NCBI GenBank assembly: GCA_001825335.1
Contig: MHWA01000004.1
Span: 1 to 33,358, forward strand
DNA length: 33,358 bases
Direction: 5' to 3'
From: Candidatus Zambryskibacteria bacterium RIFCSPLOWO2_01_FULL_35_19
Lineage (GTDB): Bacteria > Patescibacteriota > Minisyncoccia > Phycocordibacterales > WO2-35-19
A program made the translations under genes and the position numbers. Of the stretch, positions 19,727-27,380 are shown one piece after another (within the stretch, counting starts at the first letter, position 1; every line of letters begins with the position of its first letter). The notes below the pieces were generated by a model. It ran no database searches, was not told where the DNA came from, and saw only the letters and a list, made by a program, of their open reading frames with translations.

Positions 19727-22700
19727 CTATGCTACTTTTGATAATTGGTTTTGTGGATGCTCTAATGAATACTTAACTAGTCTTCTTAAAAATTTCTCTA
19801 CATTTTCGTTATTATACGGCTTAACTGTATTATTTGTTTGTTCCATTAATCCAATTACCTGCTTCATTAAAATGCTGTGTTTTTTGGATTGAGACAATTC
19901 ATTAATAATCTCTTCTGGCAATTCAGCTCTATTTGAATCACCTGTATAATATTCTACTACATTATTTGCTGGAAATTTTGCCATTTTTCCCCATTCTGGA
20001 GTATTTACTCCTGCTACTTTACCGAGACCTAGAAAACCATCTTTACCATAGACATCATCAATTCCATTAAAGACCGCTTCTTCGACTTGAGCTTCAAGTT
20101 TACTTCCAGAAAGTATATTATTAACATCAGAAGCCATGGATCTTACATCGTTAACGAGATGTTTACTTCCCTCAAGTTCTGGTGGAGGTAGTGGTTCAGC
20201 CATAGGCCCAAGTTCAGAATCAGAATCAGAATTTGTTTCTAAATTGTCTGAAATACCAGATTTGATAGGTTCAACAATAACAGGATTTTCTAAAGTTTCT
20301 GGAATATTAGACTTGATTGGTTCTACTTCAGTCGGAGTTTTTAAAATTGGAGATGGTTCTACTGGTGCTTCAGATTCGGAAGGTTCGGGTATCTCGTTAA
20401 TCGCTTCTACTTTTGGTTTAGTTGCCAAAATCTCTGCCACTTTGTCATTAGTCAATTTTACATTTGGATTTTCCTGCAAATAAGTAGCGATTTGAGCATC
20501 TTTGTGCAATATATTTTGTTGCTCTTCTAACGTTTTTTTAGCTGCTCCATCTAAAACTTTTTTTACTTCTTCTGCATCACCCAACAACTTAGATAGATCA
20601 ATTTCTTTACCTGTTTCTACTTTAACTCCAAAATCAGGATCAGAAGTTAGACCGTATTTTTCTGGATCACCTATTTCCCTACCTATGCCTTTGTTTGTAA
20701 AATAAGAGATTGCATTATTTTTTTGAGCTTCAGTAAATCCTCTAAATTGCTCATTTTCTTCAAGACCTTTTTGCACTACATTCCAAAATGAATTGGTTTT
20801 ACCTTCTATTTTTATATGTTTCAAATTTTCTGGGTTTTCAAATATTTTTTCTACTGTAGCGGTATTAACTATTTCTTCTTGTGGAAGTTTTGGTCCGACA
20901 AAACCTTCTTCTTTAGGTAGCATCGGACCAACAAAATCAGACTCTTTAGGTTCTATAGGGCCGACAAAAGGATGATCTTCTTGTGGAAGTTTCGGTTCGA
21001 CAAATTCCTGCTTCTCTGACACTATTGATTCAGCCGTATTTGAAGTTTCAGTTTGAGTAGGTTTAGTTGAAACTTCTAAAGGTTCGGGCTCTGACACAGT
21101 TGGATTTTCTGGAGTTTGTGTTTCTACTACGGGTTTTGGAATATGTCCCATTTTCGGCTTCAGTGTAATATGTTCTGCTTCTACTTTTACTCCTGTGTTT
21201 TCAGTAACAGAGGGCTTAAATCCAACTCTAGGTCCTCTAAATAATTCTTGATGTTCAAGACTACTACTGGCTTTATTTTCTATTACAACATTTGGTTCAA
21301 CGTTTGACCCAACCACTTCAGGGACATTAGCAAAAACACCCTCAACCAGATTGGCAAACATTCCCGTCCCAGCACCAGCAACCGTAACAATACCCATTTT
21401 CTTCATAGCCATCCTAGACTTTTTCTTTTCATATTTCTTCTCTATTTCTGAAAAATAATTTGCTTTTTCTTCTAAATCTATCTCATTATTATTTTTAAGA
21501 GCTTCTATTTCTTCCTCTTTAGCTTCTTCTAATGCTTTAATTGACCAAGCTATTCTTTTTTCTTTATATTTTCTCTTTATCTTTTCAATCTGTTCCAATT
21601 TTTCTTCTGAAGATAATCTTGAATATTCTTCGGAATACTTTACTTCCTCTATGTCTATATTTTCATTATCTTCAGACCATCTTTTTTCAGCTCTAGTTTC
21701 AACAAATTCCCCAGCGCCAACACCAGCCACTCCAGAAAAAAGTTTTTTTCCTAAAAAACCAACTGTCCCCCATGCTCCTGCACCACCACCAAGAGCCCAA
21801 CCTACTCCAGCGCCTAATGCAAAGTTCACACCTCTTCTTTCCCATTTTGAAAGTCCTAAATATCCTTTAATTACTTTATTTCCTAATACTTTCGCTGCTT
21901 CTATTTTTGCTTTATCTTTCCATGTTTTCTCTCTGTTTGCCCTAATGGCTTTGAGATATAGATCATTCTCACGCACAACCATTTCTTCAAATAAATAGCT
22001 ATTGAGATTGTTTTTTTGTTCTTCGCTTATAGAATCTTCATCTAAATTATTTGCTCCAAGCCAACTTCTTTTTAATAAATTATATATTTTTTCTTTTTCA
22101 CTAATATATTTTTCTTTTAAATAATCAATACTAGCTCCTGTTTCAGTACCAAAATTAGCTTTCGTAGCTTCGGCTTTGGCTAATTCATCTCTCAATTTAT
22201 CAAATTCTGCAAAATCTTCTGTCCAAGCAGGGAGTTCTTCTTCTGCCTCAGTGGAATTTTCAACAGGAGATATTTGCTGCTCCTGTGGTGATATAGATTC
22301 TGGAACTGCAACTTCTGAAATAAACAAGGTATCTAAAAAATCAGTTATTTCTTGCTTAGTGATACCAAGATCTAAATATAAAACATTATCCTCAATAAAA
22401 ATTTTGGAATCTTGCTCAAATCTGGGATAACCCAATCGTATTGTCTTAAATTTTTCTTTTAATTTATCTTTTTCAGAAACAGATTCTAGAGCTTCTTTAA
22501 TTTCGTTATATTTATTTTCCACTTCTGCAGATGCCTTAGTCTCTTCAAACTTTCCAATTTGTTCCTCATTAATCTCCAAATCAATCTCCAAATCACAGGT
22601 CGCATTATTTAAATTTTCCCAAGCCGTAGGGGTTTGGTCTTCTAATTTTTCAGACGTAGATCCAAGTAAAGCTTGTTTTTGTTCAAGTGATAAATTTGGA

Positions 22701-22756
22701 TTTAATCCACCTGTTCTTCCTTCTATACCACTGGAATTTTCTAGTTTGGTTTCCAT
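19727..22756 (-). CDS. Large lineage-specific protein with Gly-rich membrane segment and Pro-rich repeats
   Basis: 1009 residues from the ATG at 22756 (METKLENSSGIEGRTGG); family not recognised. Acidic, coiled-coil-prone N-terminal third; then a Gly/Ala-rich hydrophobic segment (GVNFALGAGVGWALGGGAGA, about residues 310-345) and a second at MKKMGIVTVAGAGTGMFANL; a Pro/Glu/Val-rich middle with four short FVGPxxPxEE-like units (EFVEPKLPQEDHP, FVGPIEPKESD, FVGPMLPKEEG, FVGPKLPQEE); an Asn/Lys-rich globular C-terminus. The double hydrophobic segment could be a membrane hairpin or phage-tape-like linker. TATAAT stands 7 bases before the start. Divergent from nusA. Confidence 0.75.
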   Translation of the reverse strand: METKLENSSGIEGRTGGLNPNLSLEQKQALLGSTSEKLEDQTPTAWENLNNATCDLEIDLEINEEQIGKFEETKASAEVENKYNEIKEALESVSEKDKLKEKFKTIRLGYPRFEQDSKIFIEDNVLYLDLGITKQEITDFLDTLFISEVAVPESISPQEQQISPVENSTEAEEELPAWTEDFAEFDKLRDELAKAEATKANFGTETGASIDYLKEKYISEKEKIYNLLKRSWLGANNLDEDSISEEQKNNLNSYLFEEMVVRENDLYLKAIRANREKTWKDKAKIEAAKVLGNKVIKGYLGLSKWERRGVNFALGAGVGWALGGGAGAWGTVGFLGKKLFSGVAGVGAGEFVETRAEKRWSEDNENIDIEEVKYSEEYSRLSSEEKLEQIEKIKRKYKEKRIAWSIKALEEAKEEEIEALKNNNEIDLEEKANYFSEIEKKYEKKKSRMAMKKMGIVTVAGAGTGMFANLVEGVFANVPEVVGSNVEPNVVIENKASSSLEHQELFRGPRVGFKPSVTENTGVKVEAEHITLKPKMGHIPKPVVETQTPENPTVSEPEPLEVSTKPTQTETSNTAESIVSEKQEFVEPKLPQEDHPFVGPIEPKESDFVGPMLPKEEGFVGPKLPQEEIVNTATVEKIFENPENLKHIKIEGKTNSFWNVVQKGLEENEQFRGFTEAQKNNAISYFTNKGIGREIGDPEKYGLTSDPDFGVKVETGKEIDLSKLLGDAEEVKKVLDGAAKKTLEEQQNILHKDAQIATYLQENPNVKLTNDKVAEILATKPKVEAINEIPEPSESEAPVEPSPILKTPTEVEPIKSNIPETLENPVIVEPIKSGISDNLETNSDSDSELGPMAEPLPPPELEGSKHLVNDVRSMASDVNNILSGSKLEAQVEEAVFNGIDDVYGKDGFLGLGKVAGVNTPEWGKMAKFPANNVVEYYTGDSNRAELPEEIINELSQSKKHSILMKQVIGLMEQTNNTVKPYNNENVEKFLRRLVKYSLEHPQNQLSKVA

Positions 22757-22763
22757 ACACAAT

Positions 22764-22769
22764 ATTATA
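22764..22769 (-). promoter_or_regulatory. -10 box of the 1009-residue gene (leaderless type)
   Basis: TATAAT on the minus strand, 7 bases before the ATG at 22756. The -35 position (TTTAAC, 17 bases upstream) is weak. Transcription would begin at about the start codon. Confidence 0.6.
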
Positions 22770-22819
22770 CGCCAGTGAATTTTAAAGTTAAAGGGAAAAG
22801 TGTGATTTTAAGCAAGAGG

Positions 22820-22847
22820 TTGACAAAATCTTACCAAGGTATATAAT
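22820..22847 (+). promoter_or_regulatory. Strong sigma70-type promoter of nusA
   Basis: Exact TTGACA (22820-22825), 16-base spacer, exact TATAAT (22842-22847). The nusA start lies about 100 bases on, so unlike many genes here nusA has a real leader, with a hairpin at 22872-22887. Confidence 0.85.
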
Positions 22848-22871
22848 GGTCCTAATACTGAAATCAGAGAT

Positions 22872-22887
22872 GTCCGCCTTCCGGCGG
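22872..22887 (+). terminator. Hairpin with T-run in the nusA leader (attenuator-like)
   Basis: TCCGCC-TTCC-GGCGGA followed by TTTTATG, between the promoter and the nusA start. It has the form of a short terminator, so it could attenuate nusA. A similar ATCCGCC/GGCGGAT hairpin ends the candidate RNA at 30923-30939. Confidence 0.5.
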
Positions 22888-22949
22888 ATTTTATGTTTCT
22901 AGTTTTAGAAATTAGGTTAATTAGAATAATTAGAAATTTATTTAATATT

Positions 22950-24086
22950 ATGTTTGATTTAAAAGTAATAAATTCGGTCCTTGACCAATTAGAAGAAGAG
23001 AGAGGCATAGCAAAAGAAAAAGTCATAGAAGCCATAGAGATGGCTTTAGCTACTGCTTATAAAAAAGAATACGGCAAACGTGGACAGATAGTCCGCGCTA
23101 ATTTTGATTTGAAAAGTGGCGATGTAGAAATGAATCAAGTGAAAATAGTTGTAGATGATACAAAAGTATTTATGGACAAAGAGTCTCTAGAGGATGCCCT
23201 AGAAGAAGCGGAAAAAAATGATGACGAAAGAGTTCTTTTCAATCCAGAACATCATATTTTACTTCCAAATGCCCAAAAAATAAAAAAAGATGCCGTAGTC
23301 GGAGATGAAATAATTTTCCATCTCGAATCAAAAGGAGATTATGGACGTATCGCCAGTCAAACAGCCAAACAAGTCATTATGCAAAAAATCAGAGAAGCTG
23401 AAAGGTCTTCGGTCTTGAAAGAATTTGGTGAGAGAGAAGATGACATTATATCTGGAACTGTTCAAAGAATTGAGAGAGGTAACATTTTTGTTGATGTTGG
23501 TAGAGCTGTTGGTATCTTATCTTACGAAGAACAAATCCCAGGCGAAAGATTCAATCAAGGAGAAAGGGTGCGAGCTTATTTATACAAAGTGGAAGATGGT
23601 CCCAAGGGAGTGGCTCTTCGTCTTTCTCGTTCTCATCCAAAATTTTTGGTTAAACTTTTTGAAAATGAAGCTCCTGAATTAAAAAACGGGACCATAGAAA
23701 TAAAATCCGTAGCAAGAGAAGCTGGTTCACGTTCTAAAATAGCTGTTGCTTCAAATGACAATTATATTGACCCAGTTGGATCTTTAGTTGGCCAAAGAGG
23801 AGTCAGAGTAGCTACCGTCACTTCCGAACTTGGTGGAGAAAAAATAGATATCATAGAGTGGTCTGAAGACCCAGCCGAATTTATAGAAGACGCCCTCTCT
23901 CCAGCTAAAATAATCTCCGTTGAAATAAACGAAAAAAATAAAGAAGCCGCTGTTATAGTTTCTGAAGACCAACAATCTCTAACAATAGGCAAAGGTGGCC
24001 AAAACGTTCGTCTAGCCGCCAAATTAACCGGTTGGCGTATTGACATCAAATCAACTAAAGGAGAAGAATTAGAAGTGGCCGAATAA
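22950..24086 (+). CDS. nusA: Transcription elongation/termination factor NusA
   Basis: 378 residues from the ATG at 22950 (MFDLKVINSVLDQLEEERGI); a longer frame to 22893 would run into the leader. N-terminal RNA polymerase-binding domain (KVIEAIEMALATAYKKEYGK), S1 domain (ISGTVQRIERGNIFVDVGRA), KH1 (VDPxGSLVGQRGVRV type: DPVGSLVGQRGVRVATVTSE) and KH2 (QQSLTIGKGGQNVRLAAKLT). It lacks C-terminal acidic repeats, as in many non-Proteobacteria. It has a strong promoter with a leader hairpin, and a 19-bp-stem terminator follows. Confidence 0.97.
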   Translation: MFDLKVINSVLDQLEEERGIAKEKVIEAIEMALATAYKKEYGKRGQIVRANFDLKSGDVEMNQVKIVVDDTKVFMDKESLEDALEEAEKNDDERVLFNPEHHILLPNAQKIKKDAVVGDEIIFHLESKGDYGRIASQTAKQVIMQKIREAERSSVLKEFGEREDDIISGTVQRIERGNIFVDVGRAVGILSYEEQIPGERFNQGERVRAYLYKVEDGPKGVALRLSRSHPKFLVKLFENEAPELKNGTIEIKSVAREAGSRSKIAVASNDNYIDPVGSLVGQRGVRVATVTSELGGEKIDIIEWSEDPAEFIEDALSPAKIISVEINEKNKEAAVIVSEDQQSLTIGKGGQNVRLAAKLTGWRIDIKSTKGEELEVAE

Positions 24087-24091
24087 GTTTA

Positions 24092-24143
24092 AAAATCAAG
24101 GGGAACCCTTGAAGAAATGCCCCAAAGGGTTCCCCTTGATTTT
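24092..24143 (+). terminator. Terminator of nusA with 19-bp stem
   Basis: AAAATCAAGGGGAACCCTT (24092-24110) and its exact complement at 24125-24143 around a 14-base loop, ending in TTTTATTTT. A long, perfect stem. Confidence 0.92.
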
Positions 24144-24209
24144 ATTTTCATGATACAATAGAGAGTGTTTGGTGTGGACCGTATGGTCATTTACAAATAA
24201 ATTAAATAT

Positions 24210-24992
24210 ATGAGAAATAAATTATTACTTTTGATGATAGCTTCTTTAATAGCTTTACCAAATTTATCTCTGGCTGAGTCAAATTATTCTGATACTGAAG
24301 CGGCAAGAGAAGCCTCAGAATATAACGCAGAGCAAAAAAGAGAAACTATTAAAGACGAGATAGAAGCTAAAAAAGAAGCTCTGGAACAAGAGATGGAGCA
24401 AAATAGAGAAGAAATAAAAAATAGAGTAGAAGAAAGAAAAGAAGGTTTAAAGAATAAAATTGAAGAAAGAAGAGAAGAATTAAAACAAAACCTAGAACAA
24501 AAAAGAGAAGAAATAAAAAATAGAGTAGAAGAAAGGAGACAAAATACTACTGATCAAATCACAGAAAGAGTAAACAAATTTATAAGTAAAATAATAGAAA
24601 GGTTTAGCACTGCAGCCAATCGTTTAGATATCTTGGTTATTAGGATAGAATCAAGAATTGAAAAAATAGAAGCTAGAGATATTGATGTAACAGAAGCCAA
24701 TGATCTTTTGGTTATTGCTAAAACTAAAATAGAAACAGCTAAAACAAGTATCTCTCTTATAGCTCTTCCAGAAATTATTGACCCAGCTGCTTCAACTACG
24801 GCAAGTGCCATAAAAGAAGCTTTTGAAACAACTAAAACTCAAATAGAACAAGCTAAAAAAGACCTTAAAGCAGCTCACGCCGCTCTGGTAGAAGTAATAA
24901 AAAGTCTAAAACCGGGAGACAACAAACTTAGAGAAATCGAAAACGATGAATCTGAAGATGATTCGACCGCCACTACAACCGATGATAATTAA
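24210..24992 (+). CDS. Secreted coiled-coil protein with Glu/Arg/Lys heptads
   Basis: 260 residues. Signal peptide MRNKLLLLMIASLIALPNLS with cleavage near SLAES. Residues about 30-115 are a charged, nearly uninterrupted helix (REEIKNRVEERKEGLKNKIE, then ERREELKQNLEQKREEIKNR) made of repeated units; the DNA also repeats (agagaagaaataaaaaatag near 24405 and 24503). Then a helical bundle (ITERVNKFISKIIERFSTAA, RIESRIEKIEARDIDVTEAN) and an acidic Ser/Thr tail. Probably periplasmic or surface-attached; function unknown. A possible -10 box is TACAAT near 24153. A DUF5667-like bundle is a possible affinity, not certain. Confidence 0.8.
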   Translation: MRNKLLLLMIASLIALPNLSLAESNYSDTEAAREASEYNAEQKRETIKDEIEAKKEALEQEMEQNREEIKNRVEERKEGLKNKIEERREELKQNLEQKREEIKNRVEERRQNTTDQITERVNKFISKIIERFSTAANRLDILVIRIESRIEKIEARDIDVTEANDLLVIAKTKIETAKTSISLIALPEIIDPAASTTASAIKEAFETTKTQIEQAKKDLKAAHAALVEVIKSLKPGDNKLREIENDESEDDSTATTTDDN

Positions 24993-25025
24993 AGATTAAA
25001 AAATTATAAATTAACTTAAATAAAA

Positions 25026-25328
25026 ATGGATACTTTTAATCCAAATCAAATGCCCCCAATGCAAGAGCAGTCAGAAAAAAAATCTATCGGACCGCTTGTT
25101 GCTGTTATTATTATTTTGGCTCTTATTGTCATAGGTGGTTTATATTTTCTAAAAACACGGTCATCTCAACCTGTTTATGAAGCACCTACAGAAGAAGTTG
25201 ATACCATTAGTGAATCTTTAAATCAACAAAGCGATTCCGATGAATTAAATTCAATAGAGGCAGATCTAAATGCCACTGACCTAGACAATCTAGATCAAGG
25301 AGCCGCTGCGATAGAGGCCGAGTTATAA
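25026..25328 (+). CDS. Small single-pass membrane protein
   Basis: 100 residues. Short Pro/Gln-rich N-terminus, one membrane helix (about 22-42, GPLVAVIIILALIVIGGLYF), then an acidic, Ser/Asp/Asn-rich outer tail (TISESLNQQSDSDELNSIEA, DLNATDLDNLDQGAAAIEAE). This layout is common for small Patescibacterial envelope proteins of unknown role. It follows the secreted coiled-coil gene by 33 bases and a terminator follows, so the two probably form one transcript. Confidence 0.75.
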   Translation: MDTFNPNQMPPMQEQSEKKSIGPLVAVIIILALIVIGGLYFLKTRSSQPVYEAPTEEVDTISESLNQQSDSDELNSIEADLNATDLDNLDQGAAAIEAEL

Positions 25329-25350
25329 TAAAATATTTTGTTTATACAAA

Positions 25351-25387
25351 TTAAAAAAGAAGTGAATATAAGTCACTTCTTTTTTAA
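25351..25387 (+). terminator. Terminator after the small membrane protein gene
   Basis: Perfect 15-bp stem TTAAAAAAGAAGTGA / TCACTTCTTTTTTAA with a 7-base loop; it can work in both directions. Confidence 0.88.
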
Positions 25388-25430
25388 TTTCTTGCTTCAG
25401 ATAAAATTTTGATATAAACTGACGAAACAA

Positions 25431-26498
25431 ATGACATACGAAGTCAAAATGAAAAAACTGCCAAAGTCAGAAATAGAGCTAGAAATATCTCTTCCAGCTG
25501 ATTTTTTGGATTTAGGAAGAAAGAAAGCTATAAAACTATTTAGTGATTCTTTAGATATTTCTGGTTTTAGAAAAGGCCATATTCCCGAAAAAATAGTGAT
25601 AGAAAAAATAGGTGAAGGTAAAATTTTAGAAGAAGCGGCTGATATTATATTAAAAGAACACTTTTCTAAAATTATAGAGCAAGAAAAGTTGGATATAATA
25701 GGTAGACCAAATGTCTCAATTACCAAATTAGCTTTAGGAAATCCAATTGAAATTAAAGCCACTTTTGCCATAATTCCCTCTTTTGAATTGCCTGATTATC
25801 GAGCGATAGCGAGATCCAGCGTAGCGGGAGCGAAGTTGGATAAAAACATAGAAACCACAGACAAGGAGATTGATGAAGTCCTGTTGCAAATAAGAAAAAA
25901 CAAAGCTCACTTCGACTGGCATAACGCGCACCCTGATGAAAAAGGTCACAGTCATCCAAATATAGAAGAAAAAGATTTACCAGAACTCAATGATGAGTTT
26001 GCCAAATCTGCTGGAAACTTCAAAAACTTAGACGAACTTAAAGAAAAAGTAAAACAAAATATTAAAGATGAGAAAAAAATACGAGATATAGAAAAAAAGA
26101 GGGCCTCTATCATAGAAGAACTTGTTAAAAATACAAATATTGAGTTGCCTGATATTTTAATAGAAAGTGAGGTTAATAAATCTCTAGCCCAAATAAAAGA
26201 TGATGTAGAAAGAGTTGGTCATAAATTTGATGAATATTTAATTCAAGTTAAAAAAACAGAAGACGATTTAAAGAAAGATCTTAAAGAAAGTTCAGAAAAA
26301 AAAGCTAAAGTTCAACTCATCTTCAATGAAATCGCTAAAGTAGAAAAGCTAGAGCCAAACAAAGAAATTTTAGAAAATGAAGTTAAAGAAGTATTGAAAC
26401 ATTATCCAAACGCTTCTGAAACCAATGCGCGCATCTATGTAGCCACCATTTTGATCAATCAAGAGGTTTTGAAATTGTTGGAAAATCCTAAGAACTAA
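25431..26498 (+). CDS. tig: Trigger factor lacking the PPIase domain
   Basis: Ribosome-bound chaperone. 355 residues against about 430 usually. The N-terminal ribosome-binding domain has the signature GFRKGHIPE (45-53). Around residue 150 the sequence passes straight from IDEVLLQIRKNKAHFDWHNA through a His-rich linker (HPDEKGHSHPN) to LPELNDEFAKSAGNFKNLDE, which opens the C-terminal substrate-binding domain. The FKBP-type prolyl isomerase domain that normally lies there is missing. Residues 123-137 (RAIARSSVAGAKL) come from a GC-rich patch at 25800-25836 that looks inserted. Partner L23 is at 14973. A repeat hairpin follows, then clpP, as in tig-clpP operons elsewhere. Confidence 0.93.
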   Translation: MTYEVKMKKLPKSEIELEISLPADFLDLGRKKAIKLFSDSLDISGFRKGHIPEKIVIEKIGEGKILEEAADIILKEHFSKIIEQEKLDIIGRPNVSITKLALGNPIEIKATFAIIPSFELPDYRAIARSSVAGAKLDKNIETTDKEIDEVLLQIRKNKAHFDWHNAHPDEKGHSHPNIEEKDLPELNDEFAKSAGNFKNLDELKEKVKQNIKDEKKIRDIEKKRASIIEELVKNTNIELPDILIESEVNKSLAQIKDDVERVGHKFDEYLIQVKKTEDDLKKDLKESSEKKAKVQLIFNEIAKVEKLEPNKEILENEVKEVLKHYPNASETNARIYVATILINQEVLKLLENPKN

Positions 26499-26553
26499 CT
26501 CGCCTCCCCTCTCTTAATTTAAGAGAGGGCGACACGAAGTGCGGGGTGAGTTA
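26495..26553. repeat. Palindromic extragenic element between tig and clpP
   Basis: Outer arms TAACTC / GAGTTA (26495-26500, 26548-26553), inner perfect stem CCCTCTCTTAA / TTAAGAGAGGG (26507-26517, 26519-26529) and a GC-rich side part GCGACACGAAGTGCGGGGTG. The composition is foreign to the surroundings and it overlaps the tig stop codon. It has the form of a REP- or MITE-like element. Confidence 0.75.
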
Positions 26554-26603
26554 GATAAAAGGAGAAGAGTCAGAAGAGAGTTAGAAAAAAAGAAAATATA
26601 TGC

Positions 26604-26609
26604 TATACT
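26604..26609 (+). promoter_or_regulatory. -10 box of clpP (leaderless type)
   Basis: TATACT, 7 bases before the ATG at 26617. It supports this start over upstream in-frame starts. Confidence 0.55.
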
Positions 26610-26616
26610 CTCTGAT

Positions 26617-27204
26617 ATGAACGAAACAAATTCAATATTAGTTCCAACAGTTATAGAAAAGACTCATCAAGGTGAGAGAGCTTATGATATTTATTCCAGA
26701 CTTTTGAAAGAGAGGATAATTTTTATTGGCGGTCCGATTGACGATACTGTCGCCAATTTGACGATTGCCCAACTTTTATTTCTTCAGACCGAAGACCCTA
26801 AAAAAGACATTTCTCTTTATATAAATTCGCCGGGCGGATACATTCATTCCGGTTTGGCAATTTTAGATACTATGAATTATATCAAGCCAGATATTCAGAC
26901 AATTTGTGTCGGTATGGCCGCATCAATGGCTTCAGTTTTGCTTTCAGCCGGCGCTAAAGGAAAAAGATTTATTTTACCCAACTCGGAAGTGATGATACAT
27001 CAACCTCATGGTGGTAGCGAAGGTCAAGCGACCGATATTGAAATCAGTGCCAAACATATTTTAAAACAGCGCGACTTATTAAATAAAATGCTGGCCAAAA
27101 ATACCGGGCAATCTTTAGAAAAAGTGGAAAAGGATGTTGACAGAGATTTCTTTATGACCGCCGATGAAGCCAAAAAATACGGTATAGTTGATAAAATTCT
27201 ATAA
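26617..27204 (+). CDS. clpP: ATP-dependent Clp protease proteolytic subunit
   Basis: 195 residues from the ATG at 26617 ([20 protein letters not shown]), the family's usual start; a longer frame to 26539 runs into the repeat. Catalytic Ser103 in GMAASMAS, His128 in MIHQPHGG, and the Asp region [18 protein letters not shown]. Oxyanion glycines in [12 protein letters not shown]. It forms the tetradecameric chamber fed by ClpX or ClpC, neither of which is in the window. The usual partner clpX does not follow; rny does. Confidence 0.97.
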   Translation: MNETNSILVPTVIEKTHQGERAYDIYSRLLKERIIFIGGPIDDTVANLTIAQLLFLQTEDPKKDISLYINSPGGYIHSGLAILDTMNYIKPDIQTICVGMAASMASVLLSAGAKGKRFILPNSEVMIHQPHGGSEGQATDIEISAKHILKQRDLLNKMLAKNTGQSLEKVEKDVDRDFFMTADEAKKYGIVDKIL

Positions 27205-27380
27205 TTTTGTATAATACTTTCATTAGTATTTAAACAAAAGTAATTTAGTCTGAATTTCAGATAAGAAAACGAGAATTTTAAACTAAAATGTCCTTAATTT
27301 GCAACAAAACAAAGGAAAGACTCTCATTTCAAGCTATGGCTAGCTTGATCTAAAATAGGATCTAAATTACAGCAAAATAT

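Noticed and set aside
20136-20483. A plus-strand frame rich in Ser/Gly inside the 1009-residue gene
   Set aside because: Antisense shadow of the Pro/Glu/Val-rich segment; low complexity explains the open frame.
22808-23035. A minus-strand frame over the nusA promoter and start
   Set aside because: It covers the exact TTGACA/TATAAT promoter and the NusA N-terminus on the other strand; no start signal or composition supports it.
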